33,641 bases of DNA from Planctomycetota bacterium (GCA_016793305.1 JAEUHU010000540.1:1-33641), one strand, 5' to 3'. Positions 25,534 through 32,593 are shown, numbered from the stretch's first letter. Notes: a model not told the origin generated them from the letters alone. Numbers and translations are program-made.

Positions 25534-25539
25534 ATCCTA
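25534..25539 (-). promoter_or_regulatory. Putative -10 element of glyS
   Basis: TAGGAT on the minus strand, 12 nt before the ATG at 25521. The sequence between it and the start (CCTCGCCCCGTC) is similar to that before the GroES-like gene. Confidence 0.4.
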
Positions 25540-25583
25540 CGGCCAGCGCCTGGGCAGGCCAGCGCGAGCCCGGCCCGCCGGTC

Positions 25584-26444
25584 TCAGAACGACAACCGCG
25601 CCCCGATGCCGAACAAGGTGAACTCGCTGCCGAGGTCCAGCTGGGCGATCAGGCCCCAGCGGTCGTTCAGGTTGTACTGCCCGGCCAGATCGACGATGAA
25701 CTCGGTGTCGAACACGGTGCGGAGGCCGAGCCCCGCACGCAGTTCCCACTGCTCGTCGAGTCGGTAGCGGCCGCCGGCGCGCAGCCGCAGGCCGACCTCG
25801 CTGTCCGAGACCTCGAACGGGCCTACCTCGACGGTGAGCCGCGCGTATTCGAGTTCGGCGGTGAAGACGACGTCGAGCGGGCGGCCGCCGACCTGGAGCG
25901 GCAGCCGGTAGCCCGCGCCGGCCGACAGGGTGGTGAAGCTGGTCGGGCTGTCGTTGCCGTAGAGCACGTGAGCGGTGCCGAACCAGTTCTCGTCGAACCG
26001 GTACGAGCCTTCGATCGCGAGGCCGGTCAGGTCCCCGAACACGATGCGGGCGTCGACGTAGTCGTAGGCGAGGTCCGAGTCCTTGCGGACCGGCGGCGCG
26101 AACAGGGCTTCGTTGGCGGAGCGGTCGCGACGCAGCGGCGCGGCCGCGGGCTCGGCGGCCAGTTCGCGAGCGAAAGGCCGCAGCCGCTCGGGGCGACATG
26201 CTTCCGCCTCCGGGGCGCCCGGCTCGGCCGCGGCGAGGTGTTCCTCGGCGGCGAGTCGGCGATCGCGGCCGAGCAGAGGGGAGAGAGGTGCCGGAGCCTC
26301 GATTCGGCCGCCAAGTTCGAGGCGGGCTTGGGCCTTGGAGTCGTGGCGGGGACTGCCGGCCGCACGCAGGGCTTGGGATTCCTGGGCCGCGAGGGCCGAA
26401 GCGAGGGTGGCAGCGAGAAGCAGGGACACGCGGATCGGTTTCAT
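25584..26444 (-). CDS. Small outer-membrane beta-barrel protein with linker
   Basis: A 286-residue protein with a signal peptide (MKPIRVSLLLAATLASALAAQ). An Ala/Glu/Arg-rich linker of about 90 residues follows (ELGGRIEAPAPLSPLLGRDRR), then from about residue 120 a run of amphipathic strands ending ALTLFGIGARLSF-like in Phe, typical of an 8- to 12-stranded barrel. Strand hints: YDYVDARIVFGDLTGLAIEGSYRFDENW, AGAGYRLPL, DVVFTAELEYARLTVEVGPF, LRAGGRYRLDEQWELRAGLGLRTVF, DLAGQYNLNDRWGLIAQLD. The pattern recalls OmpW/OmpX-like or porin-family outer-membrane proteins; no ligand is apparent. The start was chosen by the signal peptide. The stop is about 60 bases upstream of glyS on the same strand. The 227-base region on its other side (26445-26671) holds the promoter of the divergent gene and nothing else I can name. 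Confidence 0.65.
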   Translation of the reverse strand: MKPIRVSLLLAATLASALAAQESQALRAAGSPRHDSKAQARLELGGRIEAPAPLSPLLGRDRRLAAEEHLAAAEPGAPEAEACRPERLRPFARELAAEPAAAPLRRDRSANEALFAPPVRKDSDLAYDYVDARIVFGDLTGLAIEGSYRFDENWFGTAHVLYGNDSPTSFTTLSAGAGYRLPLQVGGRPLDVVFTAELEYARLTVEVGPFEVSDSEVGLRLRAGGRYRLDEQWELRAGLGLRTVFDTEFIVDLAGQYNLNDRWGLIAQLDLGSEFTLFGIGARLSF

Positions 26445-26655
26445 GCTGTGTGAGGCCGCCGGCGTTCGCCGGTCGTGCTGGCTGCCTTCCAGCGCGGCGG
26501 GCCCGCAAACCCGCAGTCGGCCGAGTCGATTCATGCCGAACTTCGAACAGGCCGATTCGCCGCTCCGCGGCCGATCTGGGGCTCTGCGCGCCGAATCACC
26601 AGCCCGGTTGGGCGGGTGAGCTTCGGGATTGCTGGCGGATGCGGATCGCGTCGGG

Positions 26656-26661
26656 TATGAT
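26656..26661 (+). promoter_or_regulatory. Putative -10 element for the small protein gene at 26672
   Basis: TATGAT, the best -10 match in the window, 10 nt before the ATG. No -35 at normal spacing is evident. Confidence 0.5.
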
Positions 26662-26671
26662 CTTTGCCCGC

Positions 26672-26995
26672 ATGGATCCACTTGCCACGATCGTCGAGCG
26701 ACTCTGCGCCTGGAAGGACGTTGCCCGGGAGAAGCGCGACGGGAAGGACAGCTTCCTGGTTCGCGGCCAGGTGTTCGCCTACCTCGGCAAGAAGGGCGTG
26801 GTGGTCAAGCTGGCCCCGCCGCAGGTGACCGAGGCCCTGAAGATCATCGGTGCGAAGCGCATGCCGGACGACGGCGACCCGCACTCGCGCGAGTTCGTCG
26901 AGATCCCGGTTACCGGGCCGCGGGAAGTCGAGCGCGCCATGATGTGGCTGCGCCGCGCCTGCCGCCTGGGCCGCACCGCCGCGGGCCCGGTCTGA
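26672..26995 (+). CDS. Uncharacterised small protein, possibly YjbR/TfoX-like
   Basis: A 107-residue soluble protein. The middle reads DSFLVRGQVFAYLGKKGVVVKLAPPQVTEAL, followed by EFVEIPVTGPREVERAMMWLRRA. The order of strand, FA-x-L, VVVKL, a short helix, then a helix with W near the end recalls the MmcQ/YjbR and TfoX N-terminal fold group, but no diagnostic motif is seen. The frame is open far upstream; the ATG at 26672 is chosen because a TATGAT -10 element sits 10 nt before it and the N-terminus (MDPLATIVERLCAWKDVAREK) is a natural helix. It converges with the cobalamin adenosyltransferase gene across a repeat-rich gap. Confidence 0.65.
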   Translation: MDPLATIVERLCAWKDVAREKRDGKDSFLVRGQVFAYLGKKGVVVKLAPPQVTEALKIIGAKRMPDDGDPHSREFVEIPVTGPREVERAMMWLRRACRLGRTAAGPV

Positions 26996-27001
26996 TCGCA
27001 A

Positions 27002-27031
27002 GGAGTCTGGTCCCAGGGAGTCTGGTCCCGG
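27002..27031. repeat. Two tandem 15-bp repeats
   Basis: GGAGTCTGGTCCCAG followed directly by GGAGTCTGGTCCCGG. They lie between the convergent genes ending at 26995 and 27127, next to the 22-bp repeat array. Confidence 0.75.
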
Positions 27032-27080
27032 CGGTCAGGGAGTAGGTCGCGGCCAGCTCGCTCCCGCCACTGTCCGTGCG

Positions 27081-27146
27081 TGTCAGCCGCCCTTGCGGGT
27101 CCTGTCAGCTGCCCTTGCGGGTCCTGTCAGCTGCCCTTGCGGGTCC
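27081..27146. repeat. Three tandem 22-bp repeats containing the adenosyltransferase gene end
   Basis: Copies at 27081-27102, 27103-27124 and 27125-27146. Each unit opens TGTCAGCYGCCC and closes TTGCGGGTCC; the second and third are identical and the first differs by one base. The third copy contains the last codons (Thr-Arg-Lys-Gly-Ser) and the stop of the minus-strand adenosyltransferase gene, so the array is a tandem duplication of that gene's 3' end. Each unit contains a small CCC-TTGC-GGG hairpin. Confidence 0.9.
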
Positions 27147-27687
27147 ACGGCACGTCCGCCTTGCCGGCCTGCAGGTTCGCGCGGCGCGCCCACGAAAAGC
27201 ACAGGTCAGACAGACGGTTGAGGTAGATCCCGATCGCTCGCGGCACCGCCAGGTGCGGCTCGAGCCCCACTTCGCGCACCAGGGTCCAGTAGCGCCGCTC
27301 GGCGCGTCGCGCGACCGTGCGCAGCACGTGCAACAGCGCCGCCGTCCTGGTGCCGCCCGGCAGCACGAAGCTGCGCAGCGGCGGCAGCATGGCCTCGCTG
27401 GCGTCGATCCACTGTTCCAGTTCGAGGATCGCCGGCTCGACCCGCGGCACCGAGGCATGGCCACCTTCGGTCGCCAGGTCGGCGCCGACCTCGAACAGCG
27501 TGTCCTGGATGCTCTTCAACTGGGTGTCGAACGCAGCGTCGACCGGTTCGGCGCGCAGTAGCCCGACCAGGGCGTTCAGTTCGTCGACCGTGCCGTAGGC
27601 CTCGATGCGCACGTGGTCCTTCGAGACCCGGCGGTTGCCGAACAGCCCGGTATCGCCGTCGTCGCCGGTGCGCGTGTAGATGGGCAT
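27127..27687 (-). CDS. Cob(I)alamin adenosyltransferase, PduO type
   Basis: A 186-residue ATP:cob(I)alamin adenosyltransferase that makes adenosylcobalamin. The N-terminal ATP-binding motif TRTGDDGDTGLFG is at residues 5-17. RIEAYGTVDELNALVGLLRA follows, then the C-terminal trimer helix with ARRAERRYWTLVREV and IGIYLNRLSDLCFSWARRAN, including the conserved Arg/Glu and Asn-Arg-Leu-Ser-Asp segment. Length is normal for the single-domain enzyme. No Shine-Dalgarno sequence is visible. Upstream on the same strand is a structured RNA ending in a strong terminator 43 nt before the ATG (see the RNA entry), which could be an independent RNA or a regulatory leader. The gene's last 20 bases are tandemly repeated downstream. 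No B12-dependent enzyme gene is in the window. Confidence 0.95.
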   Translation of the reverse strand: MPIYTRTGDDGDTGLFGNRRVSKDHVRIEAYGTVDELNALVGLLRAEPVDAAFDTQLKSIQDTLFEVGADLATEGGHASVPRVEPAILELEQWIDASEAMLPPLRSFVLPGGTRTAALLHVLRTVARRAERRYWTLVREVGLEPHLAVPRAIGIYLNRLSDLCFSWARRANLQAGKADVPWTRKGS

Positions 27688-27740
27688 GCAGGAGCGGGCT
27701 TCGCCGGAAGTGCGGATGCGGCCGCGTTCGGAAGGAAAAT

Positions 27741-27768
27741 CCGGCCGGCGGCCGAAGCCGCCGGCCGG
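27741..27768 (-). terminator. Strong intrinsic terminator on the minus strand
   Basis: On the minus strand: CCGGCCGGCGGC, loop TTCG, GCCGCCGGCCGG, then ATTTTCC. The 12-bp stem is perfect, with a UUCG tetraloop and a short U-run. The U-run exists only on the minus strand. It ends the structured RNA upstream and lies 53 bases before the adenosyltransferase start codon. Confidence 0.85.
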
Positions 27769-27903
27769 AATCTCTGTTCCACACTTGGTGGGATGCCCTT
27801 GCGGGCCATTTGGAGAGGTGTTCCCACCAGGGGCCGTGGCTCACCGGCTCTGGCGAAAGAGCCGGTAGCCGCCCAGGTCTCGACCCCATGCAGACAGAGA
27901 GCT
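27741..27903 (-). ncRNA. Candidate structured RNA with its own terminator (unassigned; 6S-like is one option)
   Basis: On the minus strand a closing stem TCTCTGT (27900-27894) pairs with ACAGAGA (27777-27771). It encloses two hairpins. The first is a long hairpin with arms ACCGGCTC and GAGCCGGT (27866-27843), extended by GGCT/AGCC. The second has a GGTGGGA/TCCCACC stem (27828-27787) holding an inner GCCC-GCAA-GGGC hairpin. The terminator follows at once. The 5' end is not fixed: a TACACA at 27908-27903 could be a weak -10. No long ORF fits. It lacks the cobalamin, SAM, TPP or FMN riboswitch core motifs and the SRP GGAAG motif. The TCTCTG start and AGAGATTCC end recall 6S RNA termini, but at about 140 nt it is short. 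It could also be a leader of the adenosyltransferase gene. Confidence 0.5.
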
Positions 27904-28026
27904 GTGTAGTGCGCCAGTTGCGCCGGGAGCAGTATTGCCATGGGGGCTCGTGCGTCAAGGCTGCGTCGTGGCATGCTCATGCCCTGCTTCGCGGCGGAAC
28001 CATGCCCCCGAAGCCGAGGAGTCCGC

Positions 28027-29568
28027 ATGAACCCGACCTTCCGTCTCGCTGCGGCAGCCTTCGCCGCGACTGCCCCGGCACTGGCCCAGACCTTGGCGCT
28101 CGACGCTCGGGGTGGGTCGATGCCCGGCACCATCACCCTGGAAGCTGCGCCGGCGGCCTTCCCGTTCGAGCCCGGCGTGCTGCTGTTCGCGCTGACCCCG
28201 GGCCCGACGTCCATCTCGCTCTACGATCCGTCCGATCCGCGTGATCTGGCGATCGGCAGCGACCTCCTGTCGGCCTACGTGCTGTTCTACTTCGGGTTCG
28301 ACCTGGCGATGCAGGTGTCGTTCCCGGCCCCGGTCTCGCCGAGCTTCGTCGACCAGCCGATCTACTTCCAGGTCGCGACGCTGACCTACTCGACGCCGAT
28401 CCTCGGCCAGCTCAGCAACGGCAACGTCGTGCGGCTCGGCAACGCCGGCTCGTTCCGCAATCGCGGGGTCTCCTTCCAGAACGACCGTGCGTTCGCCACC
28501 GTACTGCCGCGCCCCGACCGCACGCTGTTGCTGGTCGGTGGTGCACGCGGGCAGTTGCTCGCCCAGGTGGCGACCTCGAGCACGCAGATCTACGACCCGA
28601 TGACGGATGCGTTCACACCAGGGCCGACGTTGAACGCGCCGCGTTCGCTGCACACGTCGACCCGGTTGCTGGACGGCACTTGGCTGATCGCCGGCGGTGT
28701 CGACGCGAACAACGATCCGCAGGCGACCTGCGAGCTCTACGACCCCGTCACCGACACGTTCACGCCGATCGCGAGCATGGGCACGGCGCGCACGGGGCAC
28801 ACCGCGACCTTGCTGGCGAACGGCAAGGTGCTCGTCACCGGCGGCATCCAGGCGATGCCGGTGACGCCGACCCAGCTGCAGCCGATCCGCGAGGCGATCG
28901 CCACGACCGAACTCTACGACCCGAGCACGGGCCTCTGGACCGCAGGGCCGACGATGGTCACGCCGCGGGTCGGCCACGCCGCCATGGTGCGGCCGGACGG
29001 CAAGGTGCTGCTGGCCGGGGGCATCAGTTGGGACCCCAACCTGGTGTTCGGTTGGGTGCCGGCGGTGCGCCGCAGCTGCGACCTCTACGATCCGGTCGCC
29101 AACACGATGGGCCCGGCACCGCAGATGGCGTTCGCGCGGTCGCTGATCGATCCGGTCGCACTCGGCAACGGCAGGTTCCTGGTCGCCGGCGGCATCAACG
29201 GCATCACCGTCATCCCGTTCAACCCGGGCAACCCGACCAACACCGCCGAGATCTACGACGCCGTCGCCAACACCTGGACGACGGTGGGCTCGATGGCCAC
29301 GGCGCGCGGCAACCACCGGGCCTTCTCGCTCGGCAACGGCCAGTTCCTGCTCGCCGGCGGGGCGAACGGGTCGATCCTGTCGCCGAACGCGCTGTCGAGC
29401 ACCGAGGTGTTCTCGACGGCGACCAACCTGTTCACGCCTGGACCGGCGATGGCGAACGCGCGCGCGGGGGCCGCGGCGTTCCCGACCCCGCAGGGCCAGA
29501 TGATGTTCTTCGGTGGTGGCTCGACGGGTGGGTCGATCACGAACACGACCGAGTGGTACTACTTCTGA
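28027..29568 (+). CDS. Secreted kelch-repeat protein
   Basis: A 513-residue exported protein. The signal peptide (MNPTFRLAAAAFAATAPALAQ) is followed by a domain of about 130 residues (LALDARGGSMPGTITLEAAPAAFPFEPGVLLFALTPGP and so on) of a kind I associate with secreted proteins of high-GC Planctomycetota. Six kelch-type blades follow, each with a pattern such as VLLAGGxxxxxxTAEIYDPxTxTWTxxxxMxxxRxxH; examples are TWLIAGGVDANNDP, KVLVTGGIQ and KVLLAGGIS. These form a beta-propeller. No catalytic residues of galactose oxidase are obvious. The ATG has GAGGAG 7 nt upstream, which fixes the start. The 3' end overlaps the proposed start of the next gene by 16 bases. Role is unknown; binding or scaffolding is likely. 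Confidence 0.85.
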   Translation: MNPTFRLAAAAFAATAPALAQTLALDARGGSMPGTITLEAAPAAFPFEPGVLLFALTPGPTSISLYDPSDPRDLAIGSDLLSAYVLFYFGFDLAMQVSFPAPVSPSFVDQPIYFQVATLTYSTPILGQLSNGNVVRLGNAGSFRNRGVSFQNDRAFATVLPRPDRTLLLVGGARGQLLAQVATSSTQIYDPMTDAFTPGPTLNAPRSLHTSTRLLDGTWLIAGGVDANNDPQATCELYDPVTDTFTPIASMGTARTGHTATLLANGKVLVTGGIQAMPVTPTQLQPIREAIATTELYDPSTGLWTAGPTMVTPRVGHAAMVRPDGKVLLAGGISWDPNLVFGWVPAVRRSCDLYDPVANTMGPAPQMAFARSLIDPVALGNGRFLVAGGINGITVIPFNPGNPTNTAEIYDAVANTWTTVGSMATARGNHRAFSLGNGQFLLAGGANGSILSPNALSSTEVFSTATNLFTPGPAMANARAGAAAFPTPQGQMMFFGGGSTGGSITNTTEWYYF

Positions 29569-30317
29569 GCCAGCCGCGCGAAGTGCTGCAGCGCCTCGGC
29601 GCCGCGGTGCGCGCCTTGCGCAAGGAGCGCGGCTGGAGTCGGCGCGACCTCGTCGAGCACACCGGCATCAGCGAGCGCTTCCTCGCCGACGTCGAGGCCG
29701 GTGTCGCCAACCCGTCGCTGCTGCGGCTGCAGACGCTGGCGCAGGCGTTCGGGGTCGAGCTGCCGGCGCTGCTGGCGCAGGTCGCCGGCGCACCCGGGCC
29801 GCGGCACGTGGCGCTGCTCGGGCTGCGCGGGGCCGGCAAGAGCACGATCGGCCCGCTGCTGGCGCAGCGCCTCGGCCTGCCGTTCCACGAACTCGACACC
29901 TGCATCGAGCGCGCGTCGGGGCTGCGCGTCGGCGAGATCTTCCAGGTGCACGGCGAGGCCTACTACCGGGCTGCCGAACGCACCGAGCTGCTGCGGCTGC
30001 TGGCGGGGGAACCGTGCGTGATCGCGGTCGGTGGTGGCGTCGTCACCGACCCGCAGAGCTTCCAGGCGCTGCGCCAGCGCACGCGCAGCGTCTGGTTGCG
30101 CGCGCAGCCCGAGGACCACTGGCAACGCGTCGTGGCGCAGGGCGACATGCGGCCGATGGCGAACAACGAGCAGGCGTTCGCGGACCTGCGGCGCATCCTC
30201 GGCGAGCGCGAGCCGCTCTACCGGCAGGCGGAGATCGTCGTCGACACGTCCGGTCACATGATCGACGCGGTCGTCGAGCGGCTGGTGCAGGCCCTCGCGT
30301 CGGCGCCGGCGAAGTGA
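29553..30317 (+). CDS. BoxR/BzdR-like regulator: XRE helix-turn-helix fused to shikimate-kinase-like domain
   Basis: A 254-residue cytoplasmic regulator. Residues about 16-72 are an XRE/Cro helix-turn-helix (VRALRKERGWSRRDLVEHTGISERFLADVEAG). A shikimate-kinase-like domain follows: Walker A GLRGAGKST at 90-98, HELDTCIERASG, the YYRAAERTEL strand, GGGVV, a lid with GDMRPMA, and YRQAEIVVDTSG. In BzdR and BoxR this domain binds benzoyl-CoA and the protein represses benzoate genes; the GDMRPMA lid favours that group over a plain AroK. A true shikimate kinase with an HTH is the alternative. No benzoate gene is in the window. The start is uncertain: GTG at 29553 overlaps the kelch gene, GTG at 29583 is also possible. 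It converges with the GroES-like gene, leaving 3 bases. Confidence 0.88.
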   Translation: MVLLLSQPREVLQRLGAAVRALRKERGWSRRDLVEHTGISERFLADVEAGVANPSLLRLQTLAQAFGVELPALLAQVAGAPGPRHVALLGLRGAGKSTIGPLLAQRLGLPFHELDTCIERASGLRVGEIFQVHGEAYYRAAERTELLRLLAGEPCVIAVGGGVVTDPQSFQALRQRTRSVWLRAQPEDHWQRVVAQGDMRPMANNEQAFADLRRILGEREPLYRQAEIVVDTSGHMIDAVVERLVQALASAPAK

Positions 30318-30320
30318 CGC

Positions 30321-30713
30321 CTACAGATCGCTGGGCAACTGGTCGGGGACCTTCTGGCCTTCCCCGCGCACCAGCACCAGGATCGCGCCGTACGGCACCA
30401 CCAGGTACTGCTCGTCGTCGAACGTGATCTCGATCGCCGCCTTGCGGAAGAACAGCGCGGTGTCGCCGAGCTGAACCTGCATCGGCAGGTAGCGCGCCGC
30501 CTTGTAGCCCGACTTCCACGGCTCCTGCTCCTCGGCAGGCGGCGGCAGCGGCGTGCCTGGACCGAGCGCCACCACGGTACCGCCGCGCACGTCCTCCTTC
30601 TCGACCACTGTCGCCGGCAGGTAGAGGCCGACCTTGGTCATGCTCTCGGCCTTCTCCGGCTTCACCAGGACCCGGTCGCCGACGACCAACAGCTGCTTGT
30701 TGCCGCGCTTCAT
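30321..30713 (-). CDS. GroES-like co-chaperonin (Cpn10 family)
   Basis: A 130-residue cytoplasmic protein with a GroES fold. It starts LLVVGDRVLVKPEKAESMTKVGLYLPATVVEK, the usual Cpn10 opening with the mobile loop region GLYLPA in the place of GGIVLP. It continues RGGTVVALGPG, LGDTALFFRKAAIEITFDDEQYLVVPYGAILVLV. It is longer than the usual 95 residues because of an insertion of about 25 residues around PPPAEEQEPWKSGYKAARYLPMQ after the GPG turn, and a C-terminal tail. No groEL is adjacent, so it is a stand-alone, divergent copy. The start at 30713 was chosen over a longer Arg-rich frame. A TATCCT -10 element lies 12 nt before the ATG. Chaperonin partnership is inferred only. Confidence 0.85.
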   Translation of the reverse strand: MKRGNKQLLVVGDRVLVKPEKAESMTKVGLYLPATVVEKEDVRGGTVVALGPGTPLPPPAEEQEPWKSGYKAARYLPMQVQLGDTALFFRKAAIEITFDDEQYLVVPYGAILVLVRGEGQKVPDQLPSDL

Positions 30714-30725
30714 GAACGGGGCGCG

Positions 30726-30731
30726 AGGATA
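30726..30731 (-). promoter_or_regulatory. Putative -10 element of the GroES-like gene
   Basis: TATCCT on the minus strand, 12 nt before the ATG at 30713, as in glyS. Confidence 0.4.
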
Positions 30732-30752
30732 CGGTCGACGCCGCACGACTGC

Positions 30753-30769
30753 ATCCCGATGGTCGGGAT
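30753..30769. promoter_or_regulatory. Inverted repeat in the divergent groES-like/photolyase promoter region
   Basis: ATCCCGA, TGG, TCGGGAT: perfect 7-bp arms with a 3-bp spacer, midway in the 74-bp region between the two divergent starts. Its size and place suit an operator for a dimeric regulator. No regulator is identified. Confidence 0.4.
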
Positions 30770-30787
30770 CGTCGAAGCAGGCCCCCG

Positions 30788-32284
30788 ATGTCCGCAGTCC
30801 CCGAGGTCCGCTGCACCGTCGCTGCCGATCGCCCCGTTCGCCGCGACGGACGCTACGTGCTGCACTGGATGATCGCGCAGCGCCGCACGCGGGCGAACTT
30901 CGCGCTGCAGCGCTCGGTCGAACTGGCTCGTGAGCTGCGGGTGCCGCTGCTGGTGTTCGAGCCGTTGCGCTGCGGCTACCGCTGGGCGAGCGATCGGCTG
31001 CACGCGTTCGTGCTGCAGGGCATGGCCGACAACGCCGCCGACTGCAGCAAGGCCGGGGTCACCTACCTGCCCTACGTCGAGCCCGCCCCGGGGGCCGGCA
31101 AGGGCCTGCTCGCGGCCCTCGCCGAGCACGCCTGTGCGGTCGTCACCGACGACTACCCGTGCCTCTTCCTGCCGCGCATGGTCTCGGCCGCGGCGCGCTC
31201 GCTGCCGGTGCGGCTCGAAGCGATCGACGGCAATGGGCTGCTGCCGCTGCGCGTCGGCGACAAGGTGTTCGGCCGTGCGTTCGACTTCCGCCGTTTCCTG
31301 CAGAAGGCGCTGCCGGCACACCTCGGCGACTTCCCGGTTGGTGAACCGCTGCGTGGCTACGACCTCGGCCCCGTCGAGTTGCCGCGCACGATCCAGAAGC
31401 GCTGGGCCCCGGCCTCGACAGCCCTGCTCGCCGCCGAACCCGCGGCCCTCGCCGCGCTGCCCATCGACCACACGGTGACGGTGGCGCCGTTGCGCGGCGG
31501 TGCCGTGGCCGCCGGGGCGGCCCTGCGCACGTTCCTCGGCACGCGCCTGCCTCGCTACGGCGAAGAGCGCAGCGAACCGGACGCCGACTGCGCCAGCGGC
31601 TTGTCGCCGTACCTGCACTTCGGCCATCTCGGCGTGCACCAGATCTTCGCCGGCCTCGCCAAGCAGGAAGGCTGGACGCGCGAACGCATCAAGACGACCC
31701 AAGGCGGCCAGCGCGGTTGGTTCGGCATGAGTGCCACCGCCGAGTCGTTCCTCGACGAGCTGCTGACGTGGCGCGAGCTCGGCTTCAACTACACGTGGCA
31801 GCGGTCCGACTACGAGGAGTTCGCGTCGTTGCCCGACTGGGCGAAGGCGACGCTGGAGGAGCACGCGGCCGATCCGCGCGAGCACGTCTACACGCTGGAG
31901 CAGTTCGCCGCGTCGAAGACGCACGACCCGGTGTGGAACGCGGCGCAGACGCAGTTGCGCGAGACCGGCGTGATGCAGAACTACCTGCGCATGCTGTGGG
32001 GCAAGAAGGTGCTCGAGTGGACCAGGCGGCCCGCCGACGCGATGGCGATCCTGATCGAGCTGAACAACCGCTACGCGCTCGATGGCCGCGACCCGAACTC
32101 CTACACCGGCATCTCGTGGGTGCTCGGCCGCTACGACCGGCCGTGGGCGCCGAAGCGCCCCGTCTACGGGGTGATCCGCTACATGAGCTCGACCAACACG
32201 GTGAAGAAGCTGCGCATGAAGCAGTACCTGGCGCGCTGGTCGGAGGCCGCGGGGTCGCAGCCGAGCCTGTTCGGTCCCGAGTGA
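30788..32284 (+). CDS. Class II CPD photolyase
   Basis: A 498-residue FAD-dependent deoxyribodipyrimidine photolyase that repairs UV-induced cyclobutane pyrimidine dimers using light. Class II landmarks: YVLHWMIAQRRTRANFALQRSVELA near the N-terminus, GLSPYLHFGHLGVHQI, TAESFLDELLTWRELGFNYTWQ, LPDWAKATLEEH, YTLEQFAASKTHDPVWNAAQTQL, MQNYLRMLWGKKVLEW, LNNRYALDGRDPNSYTGISWVLGRYDRPWAPKRPVYGVIRYMS. The last block forms much of the FAD and DNA lesion pocket. Length is normal for the class. The ATG at 30788 was chosen because the frame before it is closed nearby; no Shine-Dalgarno sequence is seen. An operator-like inverted repeat lies in the upstream divergent region. A perfect hairpin follows the stop. 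Confidence 0.96.
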   Translation: MSAVPEVRCTVAADRPVRRDGRYVLHWMIAQRRTRANFALQRSVELARELRVPLLVFEPLRCGYRWASDRLHAFVLQGMADNAADCSKAGVTYLPYVEPAPGAGKGLLAALAEHACAVVTDDYPCLFLPRMVSAAARSLPVRLEAIDGNGLLPLRVGDKVFGRAFDFRRFLQKALPAHLGDFPVGEPLRGYDLGPVELPRTIQKRWAPASTALLAAEPAALAALPIDHTVTVAPLRGGAVAAGAALRTFLGTRLPRYGEERSEPDADCASGLSPYLHFGHLGVHQIFAGLAKQEGWTRERIKTTQGGQRGWFGMSATAESFLDELLTWRELGFNYTWQRSDYEEFASLPDWAKATLEEHAADPREHVYTLEQFAASKTHDPVWNAAQTQLRETGVMQNYLRMLWGKKVLEWTRRPADAMAILIELNNRYALDGRDPNSYTGISWVLGRYDRPWAPKRPVYGVIRYMSSTNTVKKLRMKQYLARWSEAAGSQPSLFGPE

Positions 32285-32294
32285 CCTGGAGTGA

Positions 32295-32319
32295 GCCGAG
32301 GCGAGTTCTCGCCTCAGGC
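32295..32319 (+). terminator. Hairpin after the photolyase gene
   Basis: GCC-GAGGCGAG, TT, CTCGCCTC-A-GGC: an 8-bp perfect stem extended by 3 bp past one bulged A, starting 11 bases after the stop. There is no T-run after it. The TT centre resembles the hairpin at 23397-23426. Confidence 0.5.
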
Positions 32320-32355
32320 CGCATCCCACCCCGGCGATGCGGCGATTGCCCACGC

Positions 32356-32556
32356 ATGTTCGCCTGGCTCCGTCGTCGTCGGCTCACCAAGGAACGGCAG
32401 CGCCTCGAGCGCTTGCACCTGCAGCTGCTCGAGCAGGCTCGGGACCTGCAGCGCGGTGGCGACATCCGCGGCTTCGCGGCGAAGACCGATGAGGCGGCCG
32501 ACGTCGAACGGCAACTCGACACCTGGCTCGCGCAGCACGGCGCAGGCGAATCCTGA
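32356..32556 (+). CDS. DUF6435-like small protein
   Basis: A 66-residue, mostly helical protein. It starts MFAWLRRRRLTKERQRLERLHLQLLEQARDLQRGGDIRGFAAKTDEA. The block LLEQARDLQRGGDIRGFA followed by a second helix (DEAADVERQLDTWL) fits DUF6435, small proteins with an EAMKAQRNGDI-type centre and unknown role. The ATG is the natural start; the longer open frame upstream is the out-of-frame shadow of the photolyase. No Shine-Dalgarno sequence is visible. It follows the photolyase hairpin by 37 bases, so it may be a separate unit or be served by read-through. Confidence 0.65.
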   Translation: MFAWLRRRRLTKERQRLERLHLQLLEQARDLQRGGDIRGFAAKTDEAADVERQLDTWLAQHGAGES

Positions 32557-32593
32557 CCGTGGACTCCTGATCGCGAGTGCCTGCCCCGCCGTT

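Noticed and set aside
21494..25767. Very long open frames of 1147 (minus) and 1399 (plus) codons across serpin and glyS
   Set aside because: Both are shadows; serpin, DUF1801 and glyS proteins in other phases account for the region.
27081..27146. Short CRISPR array
   Set aside because: The three units are directly adjacent with no spacers and include the end of a coding sequence.
27741..27908. Cobalamin riboswitch upstream of the adenosyltransferase gene
   Set aside because: The gene function suggested it, but the conserved core (AGCCAGGAGACCTG-like and GCCACTG-like segments) is not present on either strand.
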